A stretch of DNA of 64,000 bases from Alphaproteobacteria bacterium (lineage in GTDB: Bacteria > Pseudomonadota > Alphaproteobacteria > Micropepsales > Micropepsaceae): positions 1 through 64,000 of the forward strand of contig JADHVO010000012.1 of the NCBI GenBank assembly GCA_016783965.1, read 5' to 3'. Positions within the stretch are counted from its first letter, which is position 1, and each line of letters begins with the position of its first letter. Below are positions 17,365-26,195 of the stretch, piece after piece. The position numbers and the translations under genes were made by a program. The notes beneath the pieces were generated by a model. That model was not told where the DNA came from. It saw nothing but the letters and a program-made list of their open reading frames with translations, and ran no database searches.

Positions 17365-18531
17365 ATGGACATCACGTTATCGCCGGATCATCGCGCCATC
17401 GCTGAGAACGTCTCGCGCATTACAGCGTGCTTCGGCGACGACTACTGGACCGACGTCGACCAGACCCCGCGCTTCCCCGTCGAATTCCACAAGGCGATGG
17501 CCGACGCCGGCTGGCTCGGCATCACCATGCCGGTCGAACTGGGCGGCGCCGGCCTCGGCGTCACCGAAGCCGCGATCCTGATGCATGCGGTCGCGCGCGG
17601 CGGTGGTGGCTACGCGGCGGCGAGCTCCATCCATCTCAACATTTTCGGCCCGCACGCGATCGTCGTGCACGGCACCGCCGAGCAGAAACAGCGCATGCTG
17701 GTGCCGCTGATCAGGGGCGAGCAGAAGGCATGCTTCGGCGTCACCGAACCCAATGCCGGCCTCGACACCACCAGCATCGAAACCTTCGCGCGGCGCACCA
17801 ACGACGGCTACATCGTGAAGGGCCGCAAGATCTGGACGACCACCGCGCAGGAAGCCGACAAGATCCTGCTCCTCACCCGCACCGCGAAGAAGGAAGACGG
17901 CCGGAAGCCGACCGACGGCATGACGCTGTTCTACACCACGCTGGATCGCACGAAGGTCGAGGTGCGCCGCATCCCGAAGATGGGCCGTTCGGGCGTCGAC
18001 TCCAACACCGTCTTCATCGATGACCTGTTCGTGCCCGACGAGGACCGCATCGGCGAGGAAGGCAAGGGCTTCCGCTACCTGCTCGACAGCCTGAACCCCG
18101 AACGCATCCTGATCGCTGCCGAAGCAATTGGCCTGGGCCAGGACGCGCTCGACCGCGGCGCGAAGTACGCGCGCGAACGCAAGGTGTTCGGCCGCCTGAT
18201 CGGCCAGAACCAGGGCGTGCAGCATCCGCTCGCCGAATGCTGGGCCTATCTAGAAAGCGCGTGGTGGATGACGCTGCGGGCCGCTGCGCTCTACGACGCG
18301 AAGCAACCCTGCGGTGCCGAGGCCAACGCGAGCAAGCTGCTCGGCGCCCGCGCCGCTTTCAACGCCTGCAAGACCTCGATCATGACCCACGGCGGCATGG
18401 GCTACGCCCGGGAATACCAGGTCGAACGCTTGTTCCGCGAAAGCATGATCCCGGTGTTGGCGCCGGTCAGCGAGCAAATGATCCTGTCATTTATCGGTGA
18501 GAATGTTCTTGGCCTGCCGAAGTCGTACTGA
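17365..18531 (+). CDS. Acyl-CoA dehydrogenase
   Basis: A 388-residue FAD enzyme of the acyl-CoA dehydrogenase family, oxidising an acyl-CoA to the 2-enoyl-CoA. Family signatures are ACFGVTEPNAGLDTT (substrate/FAD loop), GRKIWTTTAQEAD, and in the C-terminal helical domain RKVFGRLIGQNQGVQHPLAEC and HGGMGYAREYQVERLFRE. The Glu/Gly usually serving as catalytic base in the GYxxEYxVER loop is represented by Tyr-Ala-Arg-Glu-Tyr. AAGGG precedes the ATG. Chain-length specificity is unknown. No electron-transfer flavoprotein genes are nearby. Confidence 0.91.
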   Translation: MDITLSPDHRAIAENVSRITACFGDDYWTDVDQTPRFPVEFHKAMADAGWLGITMPVELGGAGLGVTEAAILMHAVARGGGGYAAASSIHLNIFGPHAIVVHGTAEQKQRMLVPLIRGEQKACFGVTEPNAGLDTTSIETFARRTNDGYIVKGRKIWTTTAQEADKILLLTRTAKKEDGRKPTDGMTLFYTTLDRTKVEVRRIPKMGRSGVDSNTVFIDDLFVPDEDRIGEEGKGFRYLLDSLNPERILIAAEAIGLGQDALDRGAKYARERKVFGRLIGQNQGVQHPLAECWAYLESAWWMTLRAAALYDAKQPCGAEANASKLLGARAAFNACKTSIMTHGGMGYAREYQVERLFRESMIPVLAPVSEQMILSFIGENVLGLPKSY

Positions 18532-18558
18532 AGGGCTTTTGGCGCCGTAATCCCAACT

Positions 18559-18584
18559 GTCATCCCCGCCTTCGCGGGGATGAC
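18559..18584. repeat. REP-like GTCATCCCCGC palindrome
   Basis: Perfect 11-bp arms GTCATCCCCGC (18559-18569) and GCGGGGATGAC (18574-18584) with a CTTC loop. It sits between two same-strand genes, in a form widespread among proteobacterial extragenic palindromes, and could also act as a weak terminator or mRNA stabiliser for the acyl-CoA dehydrogenase transcript. Confidence 0.75.
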
Positions 18585-18673
18585 GTTAAGAGCAACCACG
18601 CCCGTGTCGTGCCAGCGAAGACGGCGACGCGTTTTCGCTCGACGGACCGGCGCAGACATAGTACCGAACCCGC

Positions 18674-19288
18674 ATGCAACGCCTCATCGACGGATACCGC
18701 AGGTTCAAGTCCGGCCGCTGGCCCGAAGAACGCGCGCATTACGAAGAACTCGCGACCAAGGGCCAGTCGCCCGAATATCTCGTGATCGCGTGCAGCGACA
18801 GCCGCGCCGATCCCGCCACCATCTTCAGCGCCAGCCCCGGCGAGCTGTTCGTCGTGCGCAACGTCGCCGGCATCGTGCCGCCCTGCGAATCCGACAACGG
18901 TCATCGCGGCACTTCGGCGGCGCTCGCCTTCGCGGTGGTGCAGCTCAACGTGCGGGAGATCGTCGTCCTCGGCCACGCCCAGTGCGGCGGCATCGCGGCG
19001 GCACTGGACAGCAAGCTGGTCGCCGACGTGCCCTTCATCGGCCAGTGGATCGGTCTGCTCGAACCCGCCATCGAACACTCCGCTCACATCGAAGATCACC
19101 GCATGCGCCATGTGATGATGGAGCGCGACTGCATCCGCCTGTCGCTCAGGAACCTGATGACCTTCGGCTTCGTCGCCGACCGCGTGAAGGCCGGCAAGCT
19201 CAGGCTCTCCGGCGCCCGCTTCGGCATCGCCGACGGCAAGCTCGAAGTGCTCGACACGACACGGGACGAGTTCGTTTCGGTGGAGTAG
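18674..19288 (+). CDS. Beta-class carbonic anhydrase
   Basis: A 204-residue zinc enzyme interconverting CO2 and bicarbonate. Zinc ligands are Cys40 in ACSDSRADP, His101 and Cys104 in LGHAQCGG; the Asp42-Arg44 dyad that frees the fourth coordination site is present. The GELFVVRNVAGIVPP loop and the length match bacterial beta enzymes. No strong ribosome site precedes the ATG at 18674. It is followed 50 bases later by the myo-inositol oxygenase gene on the same strand, although no functional link is evident. Confidence 0.95.
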   Translation: MQRLIDGYRRFKSGRWPEERAHYEELATKGQSPEYLVIACSDSRADPATIFSASPGELFVVRNVAGIVPPCESDNGHRGTSAALAFAVVQLNVREIVVLGHAQCGGIAAALDSKLVADVPFIGQWIGLLEPAIEHSAHIEDHRMRHVMMERDCIRLSLRNLMTFGFVADRVKAGKLRLSGARFGIADGKLEVLDTTRDEFVSVE

Positions 19289-19338
19289 AACCAACTGCTG
19301 GACCGGCAATAGCGTCTGTCTCTTTCAATGGAGTTTGT

Positions 19339-20169
19339 ATGACGGAAAGCGCCGCGAACGTCTCGTCCCCCAACGCGTCATTGCGCGTGGACCTGGACAA
19401 GAAGGTCGAGGACTTTCGCGCGTACGAACCCGCTCCTGAACGCGTTCACACGTTCTACCGGCTCAATCACGCACACCAGACCCGCGCTTTTGTGCAGGCG
19501 AAAAAGCAGCAATATCTCGGGCTTGACCACCGGCGCATGGGTATCTGGCCGGCTCTTGAGTATTTGAACACGTTGGTCGACGACAGCGATCCCGACACCG
19601 AACTCAGCCAGATTGACCACTGCCTTCAAACCGCAGAAGCAATTCGGCGTGACGGACATCCGGATTGGTTTCAGCTGGCCGGTCTCGTTCACGATCTCGG
19701 CAAAGTGTTGTGCCTTTGGGGCGAGCCGCAATGGGCGGTGGTGGGCGACACATTTCCCACGGGGTGCGCGTACTCGCCGAAGATCGTTCTGTCGGAGTAC
19801 TTAAAAGACAATCCCGACAACGGCGATCCTCGGTACCAGACAAGACTGGGGGTCTATGAGGAGAATTGCGGCTTCGACAAAGTCGATCTCTCGTGGGGAC
19901 ACGACGAGTATATGTACCATGTAGCCCGGCCCTATCTTCCCGAACCCGCGCTCTACATGTTGCGATATCATTCATTTTACGCGGCCCATCGCGAGGACGA
20001 ATACGCCTATCTGATGGATGATCGCGATCGCGAGATGTTCGCCTGGGTGAAGCTCTTCAACCAGTACGACCTCTATTCCAAAGACCATGCAAAACCCGAT
20101 GCGACGGCGCTCAGGCCGTACTACGAAGCTTTGATCGAGAAATATTTCCCCGCTCAGGTGCGGTTTTAG
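19339..20169 (+). CDS. Myo-inositol oxygenase (MIOX)
   Basis: A 276-residue di-iron oxygenase that splits myo-inositol with O2 to D-glucuronate. It resembles animal and plant MIOX along its full length, and all six iron ligands are present: His94 (QIDH), His118 and Asp119 (LVHDLGKVL), His188 (SWGHDEYMYHV), His211 (RYHSFY) and Asp244 (NQYDLYSK). GEPQWAVVGDTFP and LRPYYEALIEKY are also diagnostic. Start: ATG 19339 with TGGAG upstream. GC content appears lower than in neighbours (about 52% in one 60-base block I counted), which may hint at transfer. No uronate or inositol pathway gene lies beside it. MIOX is mainly a eukaryotic family, known in some bacteria. Confidence 0.96.
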   Translation: MTESAANVSSPNASLRVDLDKKVEDFRAYEPAPERVHTFYRLNHAHQTRAFVQAKKQQYLGLDHRRMGIWPALEYLNTLVDDSDPDTELSQIDHCLQTAEAIRRDGHPDWFQLAGLVHDLGKVLCLWGEPQWAVVGDTFPTGCAYSPKIVLSEYLKDNPDNGDPRYQTRLGVYEENCGFDKVDLSWGHDEYMYHVARPYLPEPALYMLRYHSFYAAHREDEYAYLMDDRDREMFAWVKLFNQYDLYSKDHAKPDATALRPYYEALIEKYFPAQVRF

Positions 20170-20177
20170 AAGGGGAT

Positions 20178-20576
20178 CTAACCCTTAAGCCACTCATACC
20201 CCTTCGGCGCCCGCATCTGTAGCGCCAGCAGATGCTTGTCCGGGTCCTCGAAGAATGCCATCCACAGATCGTAGGCCGGCATCTGAGCAATGCGGTGCGG
20301 TTTGTGCACGAACGACACGCCGCGACTCTCCATCTCGTGCACGCACAGCGCGAGATCTGGCACATCGAAATAGAGAACCGAGCCGACTCGGATGTCATCC
20401 GGCTTCTGCGACTTCTCCACCAGCAGGTATTGTCCGGCGCAGTCGAAGAACACCATGCCCGGATGCGGCCGTAGCGCGATCCGAAGGCCCATCACCTCGG
20501 TATAGAACTTGACCGATGCTTCGATGTCCGCCGCGCCCATCGCGATCTGGCCGATCCGGCCTAGCCCCAAATCCAT
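20178..20576 (-). CDS. VOC superfamily protein
   Basis: A 132-residue glyoxalase-fold protein: GQIAMGAADIEASVKFYTEVMGL begins the first module and VLYFDVPDLALCVHEMESRGV the second, ending DLWMAFFEDPDKHLLALQM. The usual first-strand metal His is replaced by Met (QIAMG), while the C-terminal ligand region FFEDPDKHLLAL keeps no clear Glu, so catalytic function is doubtful. Start at ATG 20576, well supported by AGGAG 7 bases upstream. It converges on the MIOX gene with an 8-base gap. Confidence 0.82.
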   Translation of the reverse strand: MDLGLGRIGQIAMGAADIEASVKFYTEVMGLRIALRPHPGMVFFDCAGQYLLVEKSQKPDDIRVGSVLYFDVPDLALCVHEMESRGVSFVHKPHRIAQMPAYDLWMAFFEDPDKHLLALQMRAPKGYEWLKG

Positions 20577-20648
20577 GGCGATCTCCTCTGTTCGCGAGGC
20601 GACCCTAACGCGGCCCCGTCCGGTCCGCATTGCCCGGAATTGCGAATT

Positions 20649-21509
20649 TCACCCGGCGCGGTATGCCGCCGGCGTCGCGCCCGTGTGCCGCCGGAAAGCG
20701 CGTAGAAAAGCGCTGTCGCTTTCGTAGCCGATCGCTTCGGCAATCGCGGCCGCCGTGAGCGCGCTGTTCTTCAACATCACCTTCGCCCGTTCCATCCGCT
20801 GTGCCGTCGCATAGCCCGACGGCGTCATCCCGTGCACGGCCTTGAACAGCCGGAGCAGATGGAATTTCGATAGCCCCGCCTCGCGCGCCAGCGCGTCGAG
20901 CGAAACATCGCCCTTCTGGTGCAGGATCTCGCGCGCCCGCTCCAGCCGCGCCAGCAGCAGCTTGCGCGTGCTCGCCTTCAGCGCGCCCGTCCGCTCTGCC
21001 GCGCCGGCATGCCCGCGCGCCGACGCCACCACCGCCTGCAACAGCGCGAGCAACTGCTCCTCGCTTGCCTGCGCCGACGGATCGTCGGCCTCGAAGAAGC
21101 CGTGCAGCCGCTCCAGCTCCTGCGCGATCACTTCGTCGGGCCGGAACACGACATCCGGAAATTCCGGCAACCCGTCCGGCGCTTCGTCCTCGTCCAGCCG
21201 CATCATCGCGGCGCGCAACAGATCGTCGGAATAGAACACGCACAGCGTCTGCGTCCCGAACGTCTCGGGGAACTCCAGTTCATAAGGCTGCTTCGCGTTC
21301 AGGATAACGGTGCGCGCGTCGGAAAGATGATGGCTTGCGCCGCCCACGCGATAGACCGCCCGCCCGCGCGGCACCCATTTGATCGAGAACGTGCCGTCGG
21401 GATCGCGCAGGCCGCCGCCGATCGCGTGCCCGTTCAGCACCATGATCTCGCCGCCGCCATCGCCGATCTCGCGCGACCACACCTCGCGCCAGCCCGGACC
21501 GCCCAGCAT
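20649..21509 (-). CDS. AraC-family transcriptional regulator
   Basis: A 286-residue regulator: an N-terminal cupin-like sensing domain (about residues 20-110, with ILNAKQPYELEFPE) and a C-terminal pair of helix-turn-helix motifs (about 185-285), with DVSLDALAREAGLSKFHLLR and ALTAAAIAEAIGYESDSAFL then FRRHTGATPAAYR. It lies just upstream of the VOC gene on the same strand (72-bp gap), so it may control it or the genes to its right. The effector is unknown. Its own promoter region is the AT-rich stretch after 21590. Confidence 0.88.
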   Translation of the reverse strand: MLGGPGWREVWSREIGDGGGEIMVLNGHAIGGGLRDPDGTFSIKWVPRGRAVYRVGGASHHLSDARTVILNAKQPYELEFPETFGTQTLCVFYSDDLLRAAMMRLDEDEAPDGLPEFPDVVFRPDEVIAQELERLHGFFEADDPSAQASEEQLLALLQAVVASARGHAGAAERTGALKASTRKLLLARLERAREILHQKGDVSLDALAREAGLSKFHLLRLFKAVHGMTPSGYATAQRMERAKVMLKNSALTAAAIAEAIGYESDSAFLRAFRRHTGATPAAYRAG

Positions 21510-21687
21510 GGTCGGTCCGCCTTGCAGGAAGGTGAGCGCTGTCAGGGTCGGCCTCCGCCGTCTTTCGGCGCAACAATAGCCCGGCTTTCAAGGTGGCCGC
21601 GCATAAGAACAAATAGTGATAAATTGTCAGAAATAAATTCCTTAAATTTGAACTTTATGCCTTGAATCGAATATGTCGTTCATTATC

Positions 21688-21701
21688 TACCTCTTGAGGT
21701 A
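21688..21701. promoter_or_regulatory. Short inverted repeat in AT-rich DNA
   Basis: TACCTC and GAGGTA flank TT at 21688-21701, in the AT-rich stretch (about 21590-21710) between the divergent AraC gene and the structured RNA block. It could be an operator for the regulator or part of an intron insertion target; neither is shown. Confidence 0.35.
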
Positions 21702-21711
21702 ACAACAAGGG

Positions 21712-22040
21712 GTGCGCCAATGAAGCGCTGGGAAATCAGGGGCTTGCCCTAACAGGCGAGCTCTCACACGAGTACAGACAAGCCAGGGCGCCAGCTCGTG
21801 TCGCCCTCGGACCGTCTTTGAGACACCTGCGAGCCCTCTAACCGGGCATGGCCGTCGCCTTTGGCGGCGTGAGCTAACCCGGTGGGCCAAGTCTATGAAG
21901 GGGACGGAGAACCGAAATGGCTGGGGAGATTTGGGAAGGAGACGTCCGCTGAGGGCGCGCTTGAGTGCGCCCCTCGGGTGAGCGGTCTCGCCCATGTCCG
22001 GCAAGGGTCGTCTCGCGTGCACGCGGGCGGCCTTTGTCGT
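21712..22040 (+). mobile_element. Structured non-coding block, candidate 5' fragment of a group II intron
   Basis: This 330-bp stretch has no credible reading frame but many paired segments: ACACGAG/CTCGTGT near 21764/21796, AGGGCG/CGCCCT around the latter, ACCGGG/CCCGGT around 21850-21885 enclosing GCCGTCGCC/GGCGGCG, GGGCGC/GCGCCC near 21955, GGGTGAG/CTCGCCC near 21980-21996 and CGCGTG/CACGCG near 22015. It opens with GTGCGCC, as group II introns do, and contains AAGGGGACGGAGAACC and GGGGAGATTTGGG-type tracts that resemble domain I of bacterial introns. I see no reverse transcriptase and no domain V hairpin, so at most a truncated copy is present. Alternative: a leader RNA of the MaoC gene. 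Confidence 0.45.
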
Positions 22041-22067
22041 AACTAGAAGCGCATATCGGAGCACATC

Positions 22068-22520
22068 ATGGCCGGTCTCTATTTCGAGCAGTTTTCCGTC
22101 GGCCAGAAATTCGACCACGCGATCCGCCGCACCGTGACCGAGGCCGACAACGTCCTCTTCACCGCGATGACCCACAACCCCGCGGCGCTTCATCTCGACG
22201 AGGAGTACGGCAAGTCGACGGAATTCGGCCAGCGCATCGTCAATTCACTGTTCACGCTGGGCCTGATGATCGGCATCTCGGTGCACGAAACGACGCTCGG
22301 CACCACCGTCGCCAATCTCGGCATGACCGACGTGACGTTTCCCAAGCCGGTGTTCCACGGCGACACGCTGCGCGTCGAAACCACGGTGCTTGAGATCCGC
22401 GAAAGCAAATCGCGCCCGACCCAGGGCATCGTCCTGTTCGAGCACAAGGCCGTCAACCAGCGCGGCGAGATCGTCGCCCAATGCAAACGCAATGCGCTGA
22501 TGCACAAGAAACCGAAATGA
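22068..22520 (+). CDS. MaoC family (R)-specific enoyl-CoA hydratase/dehydratase
   Basis: A 150-residue hot-dog-fold hydratase. The active-site segment [19 protein letters not shown] contains the Asn/His pair equivalent to the Asp/His of hydratase 2 enzymes, followed by [14 protein letters not shown] and [14 protein letters not shown]. Single-domain MaoC proteins hydrate enoyl-CoA esters. CGGAG precedes the ATG. The stop codon overlaps the start of the CoA-lyase gene (ATGA), so they form an operon, suggesting that the hydratase feeds a malyl-CoA-like product to the lyase; the exact substrates are an inference. Confidence 0.88.
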   Translation: MAGLYFEQFSVGQKFDHAIRRTVTEADNVLFTAMTHNPAALHLDEEYGKSTEFGQRIVNSLFTLGLMIGISVHETTLGTTVANLGMTDVTFPKPVFHGDTLRVETTVLEIRESKSRPTQGIVLFEHKAVNQRGEIVAQCKRNALMHKKPK

Positions 22521-23380
22521 TCCTGCGCTCACTCCTCTTCGTCCCCGCCGACAGCGAGAAGAAGCTCGCGAAGTCGAAATCGTCGCCCGCCGACGCGCTG
22601 ATCCTCGATCTGGAAGACTCCGTTTCAGCGGACAACCGGCCGAAAGCCCGCGCCCTCGCGCGCGAGTTCTTGAAAGACCAGAACCGCCAATCGATCTGGG
22701 TCCGCATCAATCCCTTCGGCTCACGCGACTTCGTCGCCGACATGCAAGCCGTGGTCGCCGCGAAGCCCGCCGGCCTGATCGTACCCAAGCCCGACGGCCC
22801 GCAGGATTTGCTGACGCTTGACGCGCACCTGATCACGCTCGAAACCCAGGCCGGCCTGCCGCATGGCACGATCAAACTCCTGCCTGTCGCGACCGAAACA
22901 CCAACCGCCGTTCTGTCATTGCAAGACTACCGTTCCCCACCACCGCGCCTCGCCGCGATGAGCTGGGGCGCTGAAGACCTCTCCGCCGCGCTCGGCGCCG
23001 CCACCAACCGCGACGAGCACGGCGAGTTCCTGTTCATTCACAAGATGGTCCGCGCCATGGTGCTGATCGCCGCCAAGGCCGCTGGCGTCGATGCCATCGA
23101 AACGCTGCACGCCGATTTCCGGGACCGCGCCGGCCTCGAACGCGCCGCACGTCTTGCCCAGCGCGAAGGCTTCACCGGCATGCTCGCGATCCATCCCGAT
23201 CAGGTCGAGCCGATCAATGCAGCCTTCACGCCTTCCGTCGCCGATGTTGAACATGCCCGCAAGGTCGTCGCCGCCTTCGCGGTTGGAACCGGCGTCGCGT
23301 CCCTTGACGGCAAAATGCTCGACCAGCCGCATCTCAAACAGGCAAAGCATGTGCTCGCGCTGGCTGCGGCCTTCAAGTAG
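22517..23380 (+). CDS. CoA ester lyase (HpcH/HpaI aldolase, CitE-like)
   Basis: A 287-residue TIM-barrel lyase of the citrate lyase beta / malyl-CoA lyase family. Signatures are [37 protein letters not shown] with the metal-binding acidic pair, [12 protein letters not shown], and the second-metal region [33 protein letters not shown]. It would split or form C-C bonds in short (acyl)malyl-CoA or citramalyl-CoA compounds with Mg2+. Start at ATG 22517, overlapping the MaoC stop. The 3' end overlaps the opposing OPT gene by 8 bases. Confidence 0.9.
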   Translation: MILRSLLFVPADSEKKLAKSKSSPADALILDLEDSVSADNRPKARALAREFLKDQNRQSIWVRINPFGSRDFVADMQAVVAAKPAGLIVPKPDGPQDLLTLDAHLITLETQAGLPHGTIKLLPVATETPTAVLSLQDYRSPPPRLAAMSWGAEDLSAALGAATNRDEHGEFLFIHKMVRAMVLIAAKAAGVDAIETLHADFRDRAGLERAARLAQREGFTGMLAIHPDQVEPINAAFTPSVADVEHARKVVAAFAVGTGVASLDGKMLDQPHLKQAKHVLALAAAFK

Positions 23381-25331
23381 TGGCGGCGTTGCGCCGTAGC
23401 ATCCATCCGTACAGCCCAGCGACCAGCGTCACGAACAACACGATCGCAATCGGATTGGCCCACGCGAAATCCGCCGGCACGATCGCCAGCGGCGCATCCT
23501 TCGATGTCGCGACGATCAGGCCTGACAGAACCACACCGAACAGGCTCTCGCCGACGATCATGCCAGATGCGACCAGCGTTCCCAGCCGCTCCGCCCGCTG
23601 CGGGTTCCGTGCTCGCTTCGCTCTGCGATTATACCAGGAGCCGACAATCGCACCGATGGTCAGCGGCAGCGTTGCCGACATCGGGAGGTAGATGCCGATC
23701 GCGATGGCCAGCGGCGGCAGGCGCAAGCGCTTCATCGCGCCAAGCATCTCGTCCAGCACCACCATGCCTATGCCGGCCAGCACACCGATACCGATCATCT
23801 TCCAGTTCAGGCTGTGCCCTATCACGCCCTGCGCCAGCGCGCTGATCAGCGTTGCTTGCGGCGCCGCCAGCGCCTTCGCCGTCGCATGCGGCGCACCTGC
23901 GAAGCCGTAAGCCTGACCCAGCAGGTTGAGCACGAGAGGGATTACGGCCGCGCCCGCAACGACGCCGATCAGTAGCGCCACCTGCTGACGCCACGGCGCC
24001 GCGCCGACCAGCTGGCCGGTCTTCAGATCCTGCAAGTTATCGTTCGAAATCGTCGCGACGGCGAACACCACCGCCGTCACGATCAGCGCAAACGCGACAA
24101 GCGGTGCTGTTGGCCCCGCGGCGACCACGAGCACCAGTGCCGAGCATGACACAATCGTCAGAATGCCGACGCTGCTGATCGGACTATTCGACGAACCGAT
24201 CAGCCCCGCCATGTAACCGCAGACCGCTGCGATCAGGAAACCCACAACCAGCACGAACGGCAAGGACGCCACAGTCAGCACAATTGCTTGTCGACCCAGC
24301 CCGGCACCAATCGCGAATTTCCAGAGCACGACCGCAGCCAGCACCAGGCACGCTACTGTCAGTCCGACGACCCAGCCGCTGCTCAGATCGCGGTCCTTCC
24401 TATCGTCGCTGACGCCGATCTTGGCGCGAGCAGATGCCAGGGTGCTCACCAGTCCGCTCACTACGGGGCGTGCCAGCTTGATCAGCGTCCAGATGGCGGC
24501 CACCGCGATGGCCCCTGCACCGATGAATCGCACCTGGTTCTTCCAGATATCGATAACGTGCACATCCAGCGCCTGCGACTGGTTGGGCATTGCCTGCGTC
24601 AGCCAGGGCACGGCCACGCCCCAGCCGATGATGATGCCAAGCAATCCCGCCAACCCGACCGACAGACCCACCAGGTGGCCTGCACCCATCAGCGCCAGCG
24701 AGAACGAGAAGTCGAACGTTGTTCCGCCGTTCTTGCTGGTGTGGAAGAAACGCTGGAACTCTCCAACTGCAACCTGCGTCGCCGCCACGGCGACCATTGC
24801 CAGCGAAGCGATTGACCCCGCCACGACCGCCAGCAGGCCCTCACGCGCTTCGGACGGGTCGGCCTCGGTGCCGTCATCACGTTGGCCCGCACCGACTTTC
24901 AGCACCTCCGCCGCAGCGACGCCTTCGGGGTAGGGCAGATCGGAATGGGTCACCAGTGCGCGTCGCAGCGGAATAGTGAACAGCACGCCCAGCACGCCGC
25001 CCGCGACGCAGACCAGAAACGAGGTCCAGAACGGAAACCCGGTCCACCAACCCACGATCACCAGTCCGGGCAGTACGAAGATGATCGATGACAACGTGCC
25101 GGCCGCCGACGCGACGGTCTGCACGATGTTGTTCTCGAGGATGGACGAGCCGCGGAACACCGACAGCGCGGCCATCGATATCACCGCCGCGGGAATGGAG
25201 GAGGCGAAAGTCAGTCCGACCTTCAGACCCAGGTAGACGTTGGCGGCCGTGAACACGAACGTGATGAGCACGCCCAGGAACAGCCCGCGAAAGGTCAGTT
25301 CCGCGACGCCGCGCGACAATGGTTCGGTCAT
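23373..25331 (-). CDS. OPT family oligopeptide/metal-chelate transporter
   Basis: A 652-residue multi-spanning inner-membrane protein of the OPT/YSL family. It opens with ELTFRGLFLGVLITFVFTAANVYLGLKVGLTF, the standard first repeat, and contains PYPEGVAAAEVLKVG and MAGLIGSSNSPISSVGILT, both family hallmarks. Around 14 hydrophobic segments can be counted. Members take up small peptides or metal-chelate complexes, driven by protons. It is a single-gene unit: the hfa terminator lies upstream and the CoA-lyase gene converges from the other side. Confidence 0.92.
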   Translation of the reverse strand: MTEPLSRGVAELTFRGLFLGVLITFVFTAANVYLGLKVGLTFASSIPAAVISMAALSVFRGSSILENNIVQTVASAAGTLSSIIFVLPGLVIVGWWTGFPFWTSFLVCVAGGVLGVLFTIPLRRALVTHSDLPYPEGVAAAEVLKVGAGQRDDGTEADPSEAREGLLAVVAGSIASLAMVAVAATQVAVGEFQRFFHTSKNGGTTFDFSFSLALMGAGHLVGLSVGLAGLLGIIIGWGVAVPWLTQAMPNQSQALDVHVIDIWKNQVRFIGAGAIAVAAIWTLIKLARPVVSGLVSTLASARAKIGVSDDRKDRDLSSGWVVGLTVACLVLAAVVLWKFAIGAGLGRQAIVLTVASLPFVLVVGFLIAAVCGYMAGLIGSSNSPISSVGILTIVSCSALVLVVAAGPTAPLVAFALIVTAVVFAVATISNDNLQDLKTGQLVGAAPWRQQVALLIGVVAGAAVIPLVLNLLGQAYGFAGAPHATAKALAAPQATLISALAQGVIGHSLNWKMIGIGVLAGIGMVVLDEMLGAMKRLRLPPLAIAIGIYLPMSATLPLTIGAIVGSWYNRRAKRARNPQRAERLGTLVASGMIVGESLFGVVLSGLIVATSKDAPLAIVPADFAWANPIAIVLFVTLVAGLYGWMLRRNAATT

Positions 25332-25411
25332 GTGTTCGGGAAGGATGTTGCGGCTGAGAGCCTACACAACGGCCACCTCTGTGCAACGCGGCATACGTAG
25401 TCCGCCGGCAC

Positions 25412-25446
25412 AAAAAAAGAGGGAGAGCAACTCAGCTCTCCCTCTT
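25412..25446 (-). terminator. Intrinsic terminator of the hfa operon
   Basis: Read on the minus strand: perfect 11-bp arms AGAGGGAGAGC/GCTCTCCCTCT (25418-25428 and 25435-25445) followed by a run of seven T (25412-25418). It lies about 55 bases after the hfaD stop codon. Confidence 0.9.
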
Positions 25447-25499
25447 CCAGTGGCGCCGCCGTTTTGCCCCCGGCGGCGTCACGCGGAACCTGGTTTTCC

Positions 25500-26195
25500 T
25501 TACTGAACCGGTTGGCCGTTGTCGGTGTAGTGAACGATCTGGGCGTTGTTGCCGATCGCCGAACCCGTCACCTGGACACTGCCGCCGACGTTGCGGATGG
25601 TGGCGTTGGCGGTGCCGAACACCTGCGAGGTGTTGACCTGGTGCAGCGTCGTCGGCGCGCTGAGCGCATTGGTGTCCTCGGTGTAGTTGTTGCCGAAGGC
25701 GCTCGATGCGATCGAGACATCGCCACCCACATTGGCGACATGTGCGTTCACTTCCGAGCCCGGGTCCTGGGCGTTGCAGATCTGGTTCGATTTGACGACG
25801 GTGTAGGCCGGATCGGTCGACACATCGGTCGAGTTGCAGACCGCGGTGCCCTGGATCGAGACGCTGCCGTACACGTTCGAGACGCCGGCATTCACCGTCG
25901 AGCCGATATTGGTGCTGTCGGCCTCCTGCGTGCTGTCGACATTAGTGTTGTTGAACGTCGTTAGGCTGAGCACGTTGCCGGCGCCCTGGCTCTGCACGAC
26001 CACATCGCCGCCCACGTTATGGGCGGTGGTGTTCACCGTCGACCACTGGGCGCCGAACGTGATCTGACCGTTCAGGACGTTGGTCGAATTGCCGCCGTCA
26101 CGGTGGGAACCGTCGTTACTCGCTCCCGCGCAGGCCAGCGTTGGGATCAGAAGAGTTGTAGAAGCGATAAGGATCGTTGCGAGACGTGTCAGCAT
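25500..26195 (-). CDS. hfaD: Holdfast anchor protein HfaD-like
   Basis: A 231-residue exported protein with a signal peptide (MLTRLATILIASTTLLIPTLACA) and four related segments of about 50 residues, each with an N-V-G/Y-G-D/S-V core (HNVGGDVVVQ, SNVYGSVSIQ, ANVGGDVSIA, RNVGGSVQVT) followed by Ala/Gly/Asn-rich strands. The Asn/Gly/Ser-rich repeat pattern suggests a beta-rich surface structure. Placement after hfaA and hfaB supports HfaD, which anchors the adhesive polysaccharide holdfast to the cell in Caulobacter. Start at ATG 26195 (GAGGA 8 bases upstream); ATG 26210 is possible. The start overlaps the hfaB end by about 80 bases. Confidence 0.72.
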   Translation of the reverse strand: MLTRLATILIASTTLLIPTLACAGASNDGSHRDGGNSTNVLNGQITFGAQWSTVNTTAHNVGGDVVVQSQGAGNVLSLTTFNNTNVDSTQEADSTNIGSTVNAGVSNVYGSVSIQGTAVCNSTDVSTDPAYTVVKSNQICNAQDPGSEVNAHVANVGGDVSIASSAFGNNYTEDTNALSAPTTLHQVNTSQVFGTANATIRNVGGSVQVTGSAIGNNAQIVHYTDNGQPVQ

